A stretch of DNA of 64,000 nt. It comes from Porphyridium purpureum. Its lineage: Eukaryota; Rhodophyta; Bangiophyceae; Porphyridiales; Porphyridiaceae. The stretch's first letter is position 1. Each line of letters opens with the position of its first letter. A program made the position numbers and the translations under genes. The notes under the pieces were generated by a model, which saw only the letters and a program-made list of their open reading frames with translations, was not told the DNA's origin and did no database searches. The stretch spans positions 1,364,001 through 1,428,000 of the forward strand of contig VRMN01000004.1 in assembly GCA_008690995.1 (NCBI GenBank), written 5' to 3'. Below are positions 47,268-56,266 of this stretch, piece by piece.

Positions 47268-48983
47268 ATGTCGGATGGTCAGAAGACCAAGAGCGCAGTC
47301 CACCCCGTGCATTCGCGCGAGGCGCGGCAGGAGGAAGAACGAACACGACTGCAGCATGAACAACAGCTCCAGCAGAATCAGCAGCAGCAGCAGCAACCCC
47401 AGAATGAGCCAGACGCGCCTAAAAACATTTTCCAGGGCTTTGGAGACGTGTTCAAAAATGTGGGGGACGCGTTCCAGGAGGTGGTCGAGCGCCTGCAGCG
47501 CGCGGAGAAGCGGCGGGAGGACTGGGAGCAGCAGCGGCAGTGGCGCCTCGAAGATGACGCAGAGCCAGTGGGTACGCTGAACGTGGCCTTGCTGGGATCT
47601 CTGCGTCTCTCGGGCCGCGTGCGCGTGCAGATGCGGCTGAATGACATTTCCGGCAGTAGGCATCAGCGCACCACGCTGATTTTTTCGAAAGTGTTTGACT
47701 GGGAGCATCGACCGGATGCGTCCAACCGGGCGGCAGTTTTCATCAGCCTTCCCGTCAGGGACATTGTTGCACAGCTTGATATTCGAGTCTTTGAAATACC
47801 TCCCGTCCCGCTCATCCCGCCAAAGTACATGGGCGCGGTGATCGTTCCGCTTCGGAATCTGGTGTATCAGCAAGAACAAGACGTCTGGCAGCGCACGAAG
47901 AATTCATTTGGTCGTTTCGTGTTCTCGCAGAGTGCTTGGTACCAGCTGTTCCCCCTTGCAGAGCAGCAAACGTTTTACAGTGCGGTGGTAGAGGACCTTG
48001 CTGACCTCGGAATGGATCATCATCCCAAGCTGCCCGCCATAGAGCTCAAGCTTGACTTGGAGTTTTCGGAAAATATTGGGAAGCGCTACATGTACGGCTT
48101 TCTCCAGAGTGATGCTCGATGCCTGCGTGACGTATCGCCGCCCGATTACAAGTGGTACGAGCTGGTGCGCAACGTGTTTCGAGTGCGGGATGCATGGGAA
48201 TCGAGCGTTTCGCTGACCCGGGTCATGAATCGCGCGAAGCGATGGAACAGCCCGCTTCTTTCTTTCGGTGTAGGACTGTATATCTTTTCGCTGTGCCACG
48301 TGCCCTTTGTGTTGATCCCGCTCGTCCTGGTGCTCACAACCGCGACAGTCGAATTTCTCGAGTTCAAGCGAACCATGCGCAAGCAAAAGTCAAGAGCAAA
48401 ACCGTGGAAGCATCAAATGATTCTGCCGCCCGACAAGTCTAAGACGGCGATTGGTGAGGCGCTGAAATGGCAGCAGGGCTTGTCTGTGGCTCAGTGCTAC
48501 CTGGACCGCCTTGCGACCCTGATGGAATGCTCTCGCAATGCTCTCAACTGGACTGATCCGGCGATCACGATAATTTCGTATTCGGTCTTGATTGTTTTGT
48601 GCATTGTCTTTGCCGTGACGACAACGCTGATGTACCGTTACACGGCAACGCGATTCTGGGTGGCGCTTGCCTTGAGCACATGGGCGATTCTTCCGGAAGT
48701 CGCCGACGAGGACAACCCGGGCGGTGACAGTAGCCCCTCCATGCCGCGCTCGCACAGCGTGCGCGAGCTGTCCACGCTGACGCAGAACCAGTTCAAGGCG
48801 CGCGTGGAGCGGTTCGTGGGCCGCGTTGCGCTGCGCATCCCGAGCGACCGGGATCTGCTGCACAACCTTGTGTGCGAGCAGCAGATGGTTTTGGACCCGC
48901 AGACCTCCAGCGCGGCGGGCGCATCTGCCGCGGCGGAGCGTGCCTCGTCGCGTGCGCTGGCGTCGCCGTCCAAGTCGCTGTGA
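47268..48983 (+). CDS. MCTP-like C2 and transmembrane protein
   Basis: 571 aa from MSDGQKTKSAVHPV (three codons upstream the frame starts with TTG). A Gln-rich coiled-coil N-terminus (about 20-75) precedes a C2-like beta-sandwich at about 85-285 (GTLNVALLGSLRLSGRVRV, AVFISLPVRDI, YMGAVIVPLRNL). The usual calcium-binding aspartates are not obvious. The C-terminal part has paired hydrophobic hairpins: LLSFGVGLYIFSLCHVPFVLIPLVLVL, then ITIISYSVLIVLCIVFAVTT and FWVALALSTWAIL. An RIPSDRDLLHNL block near the end is like the conserved end of MCTP family proteins. Such proteins tether the ER to other membranes. The tail is Ser/Ala-rich. Confidence 0.72.
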   Translation: MSDGQKTKSAVHPVHSREARQEEERTRLQHEQQLQQNQQQQQQPQNEPDAPKNIFQGFGDVFKNVGDAFQEVVERLQRAEKRREDWEQQRQWRLEDDAEPVGTLNVALLGSLRLSGRVRVQMRLNDISGSRHQRTTLIFSKVFDWEHRPDASNRAAVFISLPVRDIVAQLDIRVFEIPPVPLIPPKYMGAVIVPLRNLVYQQEQDVWQRTKNSFGRFVFSQSAWYQLFPLAEQQTFYSAVVEDLADLGMDHHPKLPAIELKLDLEFSENIGKRYMYGFLQSDARCLRDVSPPDYKWYELVRNVFRVRDAWESSVSLTRVMNRAKRWNSPLLSFGVGLYIFSLCHVPFVLIPLVLVLTTATVEFLEFKRTMRKQKSRAKPWKHQMILPPDKSKTAIGEALKWQQGLSVAQCYLDRLATLMECSRNALNWTDPAITIISYSVLIVLCIVFAVTTTLMYRYTATRFWVALALSTWAILPEVADEDNPGGDSSPSMPRSHSVRELSTLTQNQFKARVERFVGRVALRIPSDRDLLHNLVCEQQMVLDPQTSSAAGASAAAERASSRALASPSKSL

Positions 48984-49369
48984 GCGCGCGAGCCGCCAGC
49001 TCCCGGCCCAGGCCAGGACACACGCACGCTCCCAACACCGAGGTACAGTAAACCGCGCTCTGCACTGAACACCCGTGTTTGTTGCTTACATCGTGTGCTG
49101 CTAGTGCGAGATAAACCGGCGCGGCACCGCAGCGCGCCAACGCTTTCGGCGTGTGACGCGATCAGCAGCAGCTGCCGGGTGTTGTCTGTTCGTGCGCGCG
49201 GCAGCCGCACGCGACACGACAAACACCACCTCCACGCGCCGCCACGCACGCTTCTATTTTGGTGTACGGCTGCAGAGGCTGAGAATAGCCTTTGCTGTGC
49301 TCACACTTTCGTTGCCACGCGCGTCACTTCACGCGCGCGAGCGGGACGGGCTCGCGCCTCGTGCGTCCA

Positions 49370-49381
49370 GCCGCCCACGTG
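49370..49381 (+). promoter_or_regulatory. G-box word GCCGCCCACGTG (paralogue A promoter)
   Basis: CACGTG core at 49376-49381, 213 bp before the TATA box. The same 12-base word occurs upstream of paralogue B at 51347-51358 at a similar spacing (231 bp), so it is probably a conserved regulatory site. Confidence 0.55.
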
Positions 49382-49594
49382 GACGGCGCCGCGCTAAGCA
49401 CCGCCCGGACAGGAGGGGCGGGCAGGAGTGCTGGCAGCCACGCGTGAGGGCCATTCGCGCGTGTGGAACGGTGCACGCGACGACAACATGCGCCATGCAC
49501 ACCAGGACGCGCGCCCAGCTTGAGCCGCACGGAGATGTCCCGATGTGCAGACAAAGAGGAAGACGCCCCTCGATGCCCGCGAGAAGGCGCGCAG

Positions 49595-49600
49595 TATAAA
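49595..49600 (+). promoter_or_regulatory. TATA box of nine-Cys paralogue A
   Basis: TATAAA within GCAGTATAAAGGGGG, 168 bp upstream of the ATG at 49768, in otherwise GC-rich DNA. Confidence 0.6.
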
Positions 49601-49767
49601 GGGGGCGCGTCGCGACCGGGCAATGCTTGAAATGGCGAGCAACGCGTAGGTCGGCGCAGATTGCAAGGAAGACCGGACGTCGCATTTCGGCGCTCGCAAA
49701 GTCGCTCCGAGGGCTGAGAAACCGGTCGAGCGAAAGGGCAAGGAGGTGAGCCTGAGAGTCGGACCCA

Positions 49768-50736
49768 ATGGAGCGAAACGTGTCGCTGCGCGGTAGCCTC
49801 TGCGCACTGCTTGCAATGGCGCTGCTAGGCCTGCTGTGCGTGGAAGGCTCTGTACTTCCAGAGGTCTACGCTGTGGAGTCCCGAAACGTGGCTCCGTCTG
49901 AGCAACGTCGCTGGATAGATGAGGGTTATGACGAACGTATCTTCACGGAGCAGCCTCTACCTTCTGAGCCACTGACAGAGTCGCCGATGGATTCGCCAAC
50001 GGAATCGCCAATGACCGCGCCGGCTCGTGAGCTTCCTCCGACCTTCGTTGCGACAGAAGCACCAGCCCCGACACCCTCGCCGGCTCCAGTGATCCAAGGA
50101 ATGCCGGTGGTTGACGACTCGGAGGACGAAGTGGCCCCCATTGAGCACGACGAATTCGAAATTGAGGGGAATGTGACCACGTTCATCTCGTATGATGAAG
50201 AGGTAGTGGTGACCGCGGTGGATAATACTATGCCCAAGGTGCCTATCCAGAAAATCCAGTATGAGGTTCTGGACCCCATGTGTAGTTTGATGATGGATTA
50301 CGACGCGTCACGCTGCTTTTCTCGCGAAATGGCGAGACAGGATGTGAAAACACTTACGCACATGTTGGTGCGAAAAGGGCTGTCAGAGGCACAAGTCGAT
50401 GCATATCTGATGGAACACTTCGCGCGTCTCCGTAACTCTTGGAAGTTTGATGCGCCAAAGGCAGTTTTCAATGTGCAGTCTTCAGACTATGTGGATTGCA
50501 TGGATGACACCGACGCGGTGGTGCTGGGTCGACTTTTGGCTGCAATGGCAGAGGACTATCCTCCATCCCGATATCGAGAGCTTCGTGAAAATTCGTGGAC
50601 GCGCAACTTGGCGAGGAACTCGAGCTTATGCTGCCATCGCGTGTGCAATGCTCTCTTACCGACAAAGCTGAACATGAATCTGATGTACGATACGTGCTGC
50701 ATGAATGCGCCGAGCAAGTGTGCCAATTTTTATTAA
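49768..50736 (+). CDS. Secreted nine-cysteine protein, paralogue A (unrecognised family)
   Basis: 322 aa. A signal peptide (about 1-28, SLCALLAMALLGLLCVEG) is followed by a Ser/Pro/Thr/Glu-rich stretch (about 65-115, repeated ESPM/DSPT units) that looks like a glycosylated linker. An acidic segment comes next. The C-terminal ~150 residues carry nine cysteines in the order C, C, C, CC, C, CC, C, ending LCCHRVCNALL ... YDTCCMNAPSKCANFY. The same nine-Cys domain ends the neighbour at 51833-52816. No known family was recognised. It is likely secreted or cell-wall/mucilage-associated, with disulphides; both are inferences from the leader and cysteines. Confidence 0.82.
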   Translation: MERNVSLRGSLCALLAMALLGLLCVEGSVLPEVYAVESRNVAPSEQRRWIDEGYDERIFTEQPLPSEPLTESPMDSPTESPMTAPARELPPTFVATEAPAPTPSPAPVIQGMPVVDDSEDEVAPIEHDEFEIEGNVTTFISYDEEVVVTAVDNTMPKVPIQKIQYEVLDPMCSLMMDYDASRCFSREMARQDVKTLTHMLVRKGLSEAQVDAYLMEHFARLRNSWKFDAPKAVFNVQSSDYVDCMDDTDAVVLGRLLAAMAEDYPPSRYRELRENSWTRNLARNSSLCCHRVCNALLPTKLNMNLMYDTCCMNAPSKCANFY

Positions 50737-51346
50737 GACCTCGTCTGCGCAGAGTAATCATGTGAGATGCGATAAAACGGGCATGTACTGACTGTGACAA
50801 GGTGACTGCGTCAAGTTTGGAAATAAACTGAACACGTCTGAGCCGCTAGCCTTCCGGTCTTCGTGTGTAGCGCCCGCCCTTCTCACGCACGGCAGGGAAC
50901 GTTGTTGGGAAGGTGTTCAAAATTCATCCAGACTCGAACAGGGCAAAGCTGAAAAATTTCCAGCAATAATGCATTTATCGTCACGGCTCAACAGAGCAAA
51001 CACACTTCAACAGTCACGCGCAGCTCGGGCTTTTTTTTTTCTTTTTTCTTTTTTCTTTTCACGTACAGAGTGGAATCGCGTCAGTGGCGCGCAGGCACAT
51101 CCAGGTGATACTCGACTCACTTGCACACGCGTCGCGGCTGACTGGACATCTGACGAAGAGCTGTTCCTGCCCCGAAGGTGGAGCGCCCACGAAAGAAAAC
51201 GAAGCCGTGGCTGTTGCCTTGTTGCGGGCAACGTGGGCAGAGCACGCGCGCGCACGCGCGCGTATCCACGCAACGCCCTTGGCCATGCGCCAGCGAAGCA
51301 GCTCGCACAGTGCGTCCTGGCGCCGGAGACACACGTGGATTGGCAG

Positions 51347-51358
51347 GCCGCCCACGTG
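51347..51358 (+). promoter_or_regulatory. G-box word GCCGCCCACGTG (paralogue B promoter)
   Basis: Exact match to 49370-49381 upstream of paralogue A. The CACGTG core is at 51353-51358, 231 bp before the TATA-like box. Confidence 0.55.
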
Positions 51359-51589
51359 TCGACATTACATCATGCATTACCGTTCTACTCAAACACGCCT
51401 GTTTTGTGATCTTGAGCACATGTGCTGACGGAACACTGCGCTCGAGCCTCGCCCACGTTGACACGAACACGGTGCGACAAGTACGCGACAGGAGCAGCGC
51501 GTGAGCGACGACCTCGTCGCACGGGCCGATTGGCCTGCGGCCGACTCGGATGCGAGCTACTTGGACCCCGGCGACGCAGCGAACGCCGG

Positions 51590-51595
51590 TATAAG
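51590..51595 (+). promoter_or_regulatory. TATA-like box of nine-Cys paralogue B
   Basis: TATAAG within CCGGTATAAGAGCG, 237 bp upstream of the chosen ATG. Confidence 0.5.
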
Positions 51596-51832
51596 AGCGA
51601 TGCGGAAGATTGGGGTTGCTGGAGGTGGGAGCCATGTTGGCAGAGCAGAGGAACAAGAAGAATCAACTCGTGCGCACCGCGGAAGGAACAAGGCGTCGTA
51701 CCTACTCGGTACGCGAAGAAGACAAAAGGACTGGCCGCGGCGGGTCATTTGACTGGCACGAAACGTGGGAAGGACGAACGTCTGCGTCACGTGAACGAAG
51801 AAGCTCCACGAGAACCAGGTACCACACCAAGG

Positions 51833-52816
51833 ATGTTTTCGCGCGCAACGTCTCGCGCCAAGTCGAAGCGCGAAGTGGCAGTGGATATCACTGGCCTGTT
51901 AGAGGATGCTGCCGGAAATCTTGTTCACAGCGCACGTGAAGAGGCAGAGCCAGACTCACTTGGCACGCCACCTGAAAAGCAGCGCATGATGAGCGAGCTT
52001 CACGGTCCGATGCCAATGAAGGTGTCATCGAATGCAACCAGGCCGACGTACGCGTCTGGTCTGCTCGTACTTGTCCTTTTAGCAGCCGTATTATTCGTGG
52101 CTGACTTTGCAGGAGACAAGCCGTCGGGCGGGGTGCGGATTCCCGAAACGCGCGGGCTCGAAAACACATGGAAAGCGAGGCAAGCCCTGGTAGACAACGA
52201 TGAAACGGCAGTTGACGATGATGAATTGGCATTTCTTGGTGATGAAGAAGAAACGCGCGAGGAAGCGGCCAGACTTGCTGGTATTCCGCAGCCTCATGTG
52301 TACGTACCGCCAGTCGACGAGCAGGACGAGACTCTTATTGCGGCGAAGCCGTGCGTCTTGTGGGAAGACTTTGATTCAGGTTTTTGCGCACCGCGTCTTT
52401 CTGCGTACAGAGACCTACATCAGATCAGCCGAAACATGATGCGCCTTGATGTACCGGATGAGCGCATCGGCGTTTACCTAGACGAACATGCAATCCGTCT
52501 GAGGTCGAGTTATGTCGCGAAGGGCGAGAAGGACACTTTCAGCTTTGCCAAGTCGCAGCGTGCGAACTGCATGACCGCGCAAGACTCATCCATTTTAGGA
52601 GGTCTGATGGCAGCCATTATTGAGGAGTTGCCGCCATCAAGGAACGGAAGGTTGCGCCAAAACGTGAACAGCAAATATTCCCGCGCAAGCAGACAGTGCT
52701 GTCACAGAATATGCGCTGTTATGAATAGGCTTTCGGTCGGAGGATTTGCCGCGTATGATTCGTGCTGCATGAAGGCACCGAGTAAGTGTGCATCATTCTA
52801 CCCGGTTCTGGAATGA
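51833..52816 (+). CDS. Membrane-anchored nine-cysteine protein, paralogue B
   Basis: 327 aa from MFSRATSRAKSKREV, the first in-frame ATG. A basic N-terminus of about 72 residues precedes a single hydrophobic helix (about 73-93, YASGLLVLVLLAAVLFVADFAG), giving a likely type II membrane topology. An acidic stalk follows, then the nine-Cys domain in the same order as the protein at 49768-50736. It ends QCCHRICAVMN ... YDSCCMKAPSKCASFYPVLE. Outside the cysteines, shared words include YLDEH/YLMEH, PPSR and APSKCA-FY. The pair are tandem duplicates that differ in how the domain is presented: cleaved signal in one, membrane anchor in the other. Confidence 0.8.
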   Translation: MFSRATSRAKSKREVAVDITGLLEDAAGNLVHSAREEAEPDSLGTPPEKQRMMSELHGPMPMKVSSNATRPTYASGLLVLVLLAAVLFVADFAGDKPSGGVRIPETRGLENTWKARQALVDNDETAVDDDELAFLGDEEETREEAARLAGIPQPHVYVPPVDEQDETLIAAKPCVLWEDFDSGFCAPRLSAYRDLHQISRNMMRLDVPDERIGVYLDEHAIRLRSSYVAKGEKDTFSFAKSQRANCMTAQDSSILGGLMAAIIEELPPSRNGRLRQNVNSKYSRASRQCCHRICAVMNRLSVGGFAAYDSCCMKAPSKCASFYPVLE

Positions 52817-53303
52817 AGCGGAGGCCGAGAGGAACTAGATTTCAAACACATTGTTGGAACAAGAGCAGGAGAATCTGGCCATGTCACTTCCTTTGCTGGT
52901 GAACCAGTCTAACTTTGAATAACTACACTTCCAAGTGAACTAATAAATAAACGCACTGACCGTTTGGCGTTTTTTCGGAATCTTTCAGAGGCAGCAGTCC
53001 ACGGGGTTGCTGCCTTGCTCGGAATCACTCTGACACAGAGAGCAAGGAAACATGTGAAGTATTGGCCGACGAACAGCGCGCGGTACTCTAGCACCTACAC
53101 CTACAGCGAAAACGCAACGTCATTGTTTCGACTCATTTTCGAGCGCTTTTGGAACCCTCATGGAACATTAGAGATATTGCACTCACCGCACGTACCGCTT
53201 CTGCAATCTAGCAAGGCAGCACTCAAACAGTGAGGCTGAAAACAGACCACGGCCTGCTGCCAAGGAAGAGTCTGCGTCACCTGCTGAAAAAAAGTTGGAC
53301 TGG
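52817..53303. other. Convergent intergenic region
   Basis: 3' flanks of paralogue B (+) and U2A' (-). A short + frame (52964-53233) shows no family resemblance. Confidence 0.55.
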
Positions 53304-54062
53304 CTACTCTGCGTGCGCCTTGCCTTCGTGCGTTTTCAAGGCTAATTCAATAGCGCGGCGGTCTTGGGCAAGCAATGCAGCTTCGATTGCGTTGACTTGC
53401 TCGATACTGGTGGCGTTCTCGATCGCGCGCCTAGCTGCCTGGGTGAGCTCGTTATCTATGACCGTGTTTGATGCATGCGATGTTTGACCGTATGGTATAG
53501 ACTCCAGAGCCGCGATTTGCTCGGGAGGCATTGCTCCCTTCAGGTCGTTCCACAGCTGCTTGCTTTGTTGGTTGCCTCCAAACAAACTCTTTGCGGCCTG
53601 ACGCTCGGCGAGTGTGACTCTTACGAAGTCAAGGTATTGCAATGATGGTAACAGATAAATAAGAAAGGGCCGATAGTACTTTTGCGCAGTGACCGGATTT
53701 TCTTTGAGGACCAGCGTCCGGAGGCGCTGGCAGTGATGGAGCTCCGTGAGCGCGTACAGCGATTCGATCAGATTCTGGGTGAGCACGAGCACACGCAGGT
53801 TTGGCAAGCGCGCCAACAGGCCGCTTCGAATATGACTGATTCTGTTTTTCGCAGCTAACAGCATCTCGAGTTTGACCATGCGCGGGAACGGCAAGAGCTC
53901 GCGAATGCGATTATCGGACACGTCGAGCGCACCAAACCGGTCCTGGAGCAGGCCAAGGTTGTCCAGCGCCTCCAGGCCCAGGCCGCGCAGGTCCAGCTCA
54001 TACAGTCCCACACAGTTCTGGAACTGCGGGCTCGCCGCAACCACGTCGCTCGTGAGACGCAT
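53304..54062 (-). CDS. SNRPA1: U2 snRNP protein A' (leucine-rich repeat)
   Basis: 252 aa from MRLTSDVVAASPQF; the longer frame has no earlier ATG. Residues 1-165 form five or so leucine-rich repeats with the U2A' pattern: YELDLRGLGLEALDNLG, FGALDVSDNRIREL, LEMLLAAKNRISHI, LRVLVLTQNLIESL, LRTLVLKENPVTAQ. The U2A' cap motif KYYRPFLIYLLPSLQYLDFVRVTLAERQAA follows. The C-terminal third is helical and charged. U2A' pairs with U2B'' on stem-loop IV of U2 snRNA. It stands divergent to purF across a 227-bp spacer. Confidence 0.93.
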   Translation of the reverse strand: MRLTSDVVAASPQFQNCVGLYELDLRGLGLEALDNLGLLQDRFGALDVSDNRIRELLPFPRMVKLEMLLAAKNRISHIRSGLLARLPNLRVLVLTQNLIESLYALTELHHCQRLRTLVLKENPVTAQKYYRPFLIYLLPSLQYLDFVRVTLAERQAAKSLFGGNQQSKQLWNDLKGAMPPEQIAALESIPYGQTSHASNTVIDNELTQAARRAIENATSIEQVNAIEAALLAQDRRAIELALKTHEGKAHAE

Positions 54063-54289
54063 GGCGACGCCGCGCGTGTCCACCGCGTCTGTCTTTCTGC
54101 CTCGAGCTTCGCACACCGCGCATCGAACTTCGCACGCAGCACACGGTACACCAGACTGTACTCCAAGCGGACCGAAACAGTCCAACCCTAACAATAAACC
54201 CTAGACGCCGCGACAAGGGCGGGCGCCGGGGGCGTCTTGTGCGGCGTGCGCGCGAGTGGTCGCCGTGCGAACGGGAAGAACGGTTTGGC
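54063..54289. promoter_or_regulatory. Compact divergent promoter, U2A' (-) and PurF (+)
   Basis: A 227-bp spacer with paired GTAC-centred words: CGGTACAC near 54145 and ACTGTACT near 54155. A CCCTAACAATAAACCCTA stretch (about 54185-54202) is the only AT-rich part. Confidence 0.45.
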
Positions 54290-55954
54290 ATGGCGTTCGC
54301 GGGCGTTCCAGGAGTTGAATTGGCTGCCGGGTCATACAGGACGTCGCGAGCAGCGTCATCGCTATCGTCATCGTCTTCGAATGCGTTCGCGACGCAGAGC
54401 GTGCGCGCGAGGCGCGCGCGCATGGTGGTCCGTTTCGGTGCCAAGGAACAGGAAGTAGAGTCAGCGCCCGAGGCAGATGGCGAGATGGCTCACTTTCGGG
54501 AGGAGTGCGGGGTGATGGCGGTGTACAACGTGGCAGACGCCGCGCGTGTCACGTACTTTGGGCTGCACACGTTGCAGCATCGCGGACAGGAAGGCGCCGG
54601 AATCGTCGTTTCTGACGGCACGCGACTGAAAGAACTGAAAGGGCTGGGGCTGGTAAGTGAAGTGTTTACGGACGAGATGCTCAACTCGGCGACGGGCAAC
54701 CGGGCAATCGGGCACGTGCGCTACAGCACGTCTGGCGAAAAGTCAGTGCGAAACGTCCAGCCCTTCACCGTCGGGTCCCGCGACGGCTCGCTCTCAATTT
54801 GCCACAATGGAAACCTAACGAATGCGGGGCGCCTGCGTGCTGAACTTGAGCTGCGAGGCTCTATTTTCAATACAAGCTCTGACACTGAGACCGTGCTGCA
54901 CCTTATGGCAACGTCCGTGTACGGCGGCAGCACCAAGGGGCGTCAACAAGGCCTTTTGCGGCGGGCCGCAGACGCGCTCAATCGGGTCGAAGGGGCGTAC
55001 TCAATCGTAATCATGACCAAGGACGTGATGATTGCCGTCCGTGATCCGCGCGGCTTCCGCCCACTTGTCATGGGCCGCTTGCAATCTGGTTATATTTTCG
55101 CATCGGAAACGTGTGCGCTGGATATTATCGGGGCTGAATTTGTGCGCGAAGTTGAACCGGGCGAAATGGTAGTGTTAGATGGCGCGGGCATCAAATCTCT
55201 TTCGCCCTTCCCGCGTCAGCTGCGCAAAGCCTGTGTGTTTGAGCACATCTACTTTAGCAAGCCAAGTTCCTTGATTTTTGGGCGTTCCGTGTACATGAGC
55301 CGATACCGCTTTGGTCAGATCCTCGCTCAAGTCGCTCCGGTTGATGCGGACGTTGTTATACCAGTTCCTGACAGTGGAATCCCGGCGGCGCTCGGGTATG
55401 CAGCTGCGTCAGGTATCGAGTTCCAGCATGGCATCATGCGGAGCTCATATGTCGGCCGCACGTTTATTCAACCGACACAGTCCATGAGGGATATTGGGGT
55501 GAAGCTAAAGCTCGCTCCGGTCACCGAGCTGATCGCCGGGAAAGATATTGTGGTGGTGGACGACTCAATTGTGCGTGGTACGACGTCGCGCAAGATCGTC
55601 AAGATGCTGAGAGAAGCAGGAGCACGGAAAATTCATGTACGAATCGCTTGCCCTCCCATCCTGGGAGGCTGCTACTATGGAGTCGACACACCCGACCAGT
55701 CCCAACTCATTTCTCACTCGATGACTGATGAAGAGGTTTGCGAGTACATTGGCGCAGACAGTCTTTCATTTGTCCCGCTGAAGAATTTGCGTCAGTTCCT
55801 GGGCGACGAAAGTAGGACTTTCTGTGATGCGTGTTTCAGCCTGGAGTACCCAGTCCCTCCATTAGATGTTGGCGACAGCGATGATGAAGATGAAGAATAT
55901 GTGAGCAGTACGGCCAGTATAAATGCACTGGGGTTCCAGGCACCGACCGGTTGA
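54290..55954 (+). CDS. purF: Amidophosphoribosyltransferase (purine biosynthesis, plastid-targeted)
   Basis: 554 aa from MAFAGVPGVELAAG; upstream the frame has only GTG. It makes phosphoribosylamine from PRPP and glutamine, the first committed purine step. Residues 1-65 are Ser/Arg/Ala-rich, a plastid-type transit peptide. The Ntn glutaminase domain opens at Cys73 (FREECGVMAVYN), which should be freed by processing. Four cysteines match the iron-sulfur-containing (Bacillus/plant) type: ACVFEHIYF, IACPPI and FCDAC. The PRPP loop is VVVDDSIVRGTTSRK (about 420-436). An acidic tail ends the protein. The divergent partner is U2A'. Confidence 0.95.
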   Translation: MAFAGVPGVELAAGSYRTSRAASSLSSSSSNAFATQSVRARRARMVVRFGAKEQEVESAPEADGEMAHFREECGVMAVYNVADAARVTYFGLHTLQHRGQEGAGIVVSDGTRLKELKGLGLVSEVFTDEMLNSATGNRAIGHVRYSTSGEKSVRNVQPFTVGSRDGSLSICHNGNLTNAGRLRAELELRGSIFNTSSDTETVLHLMATSVYGGSTKGRQQGLLRRAADALNRVEGAYSIVIMTKDVMIAVRDPRGFRPLVMGRLQSGYIFASETCALDIIGAEFVREVEPGEMVVLDGAGIKSLSPFPRQLRKACVFEHIYFSKPSSLIFGRSVYMSRYRFGQILAQVAPVDADVVIPVPDSGIPAALGYAAASGIEFQHGIMRSSYVGRTFIQPTQSMRDIGVKLKLAPVTELIAGKDIVVVDDSIVRGTTSRKIVKMLREAGARKIHVRIACPPILGGCYYGVDTPDQSQLISHSMTDEEVCEYIGADSLSFVPLKNLRQFLGDESRTFCDACFSLEYPVPPLDVGDSDDEDEEYVSSTASINALGFQAPTG

Positions 55955-56266
55955 GCACGGCCTGATTGGCCCAGCATGCTCCGTTGTCAGGATCCAGGTC
56001 ATAGTGCCACAAAGTCATGTTGGAACGAGTTTGAACACCCCGAGCATCATCATGAGTAGCACTGAGGCCTGCGGTAGGCTTGCGAATTCGTGAACCTCGC
56101 AAGCCGCGCTGTGACTAGCTCGGAATCTCCGCATTCTAACTGTTCATGAATTAAATGGAGAATTTCTTCGCGATTTAGCCGGTTACTTCCAATGTGTCTT
56201 GTTGACCCGCCAGATTGGAGACTCCGTCAACACGCTACGGACTCGCGAAAAGGAATGACGCTACTG
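55955..56266. other. Convergent intergenic region
   Basis: 312 bp between purF (+) and the aldo-keto reductase (-). Nothing recognised. Confidence 0.6.

Larger units (their letters stand above)
48984..49767. promoter_or_regulatory. Promoter region of nine-Cys paralogue A
   Basis: A 784-bp GC-rich spacer holding the 3' end of the C2 gene and the promoter of the next gene. A GCCGCCCACGTG word (49370-49381) and a TATA box (49595-49600) are listed separately. GAGGTACAG occurs at about 49041-49049. Confidence 0.5.
50737..51832. promoter_or_regulatory. Promoter region of nine-Cys paralogue B
   Basis: A 1.1-kb spacer. A T-rich run lies at 51031-51060. Alternating CG/CA sequence lies at about 51243-51263. 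The shared GCCGCCCACGTG word and a TATA box are listed separately. Open frames continuing into paralogue B upstream of 51833 start only with GTG. Confidence 0.5.
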
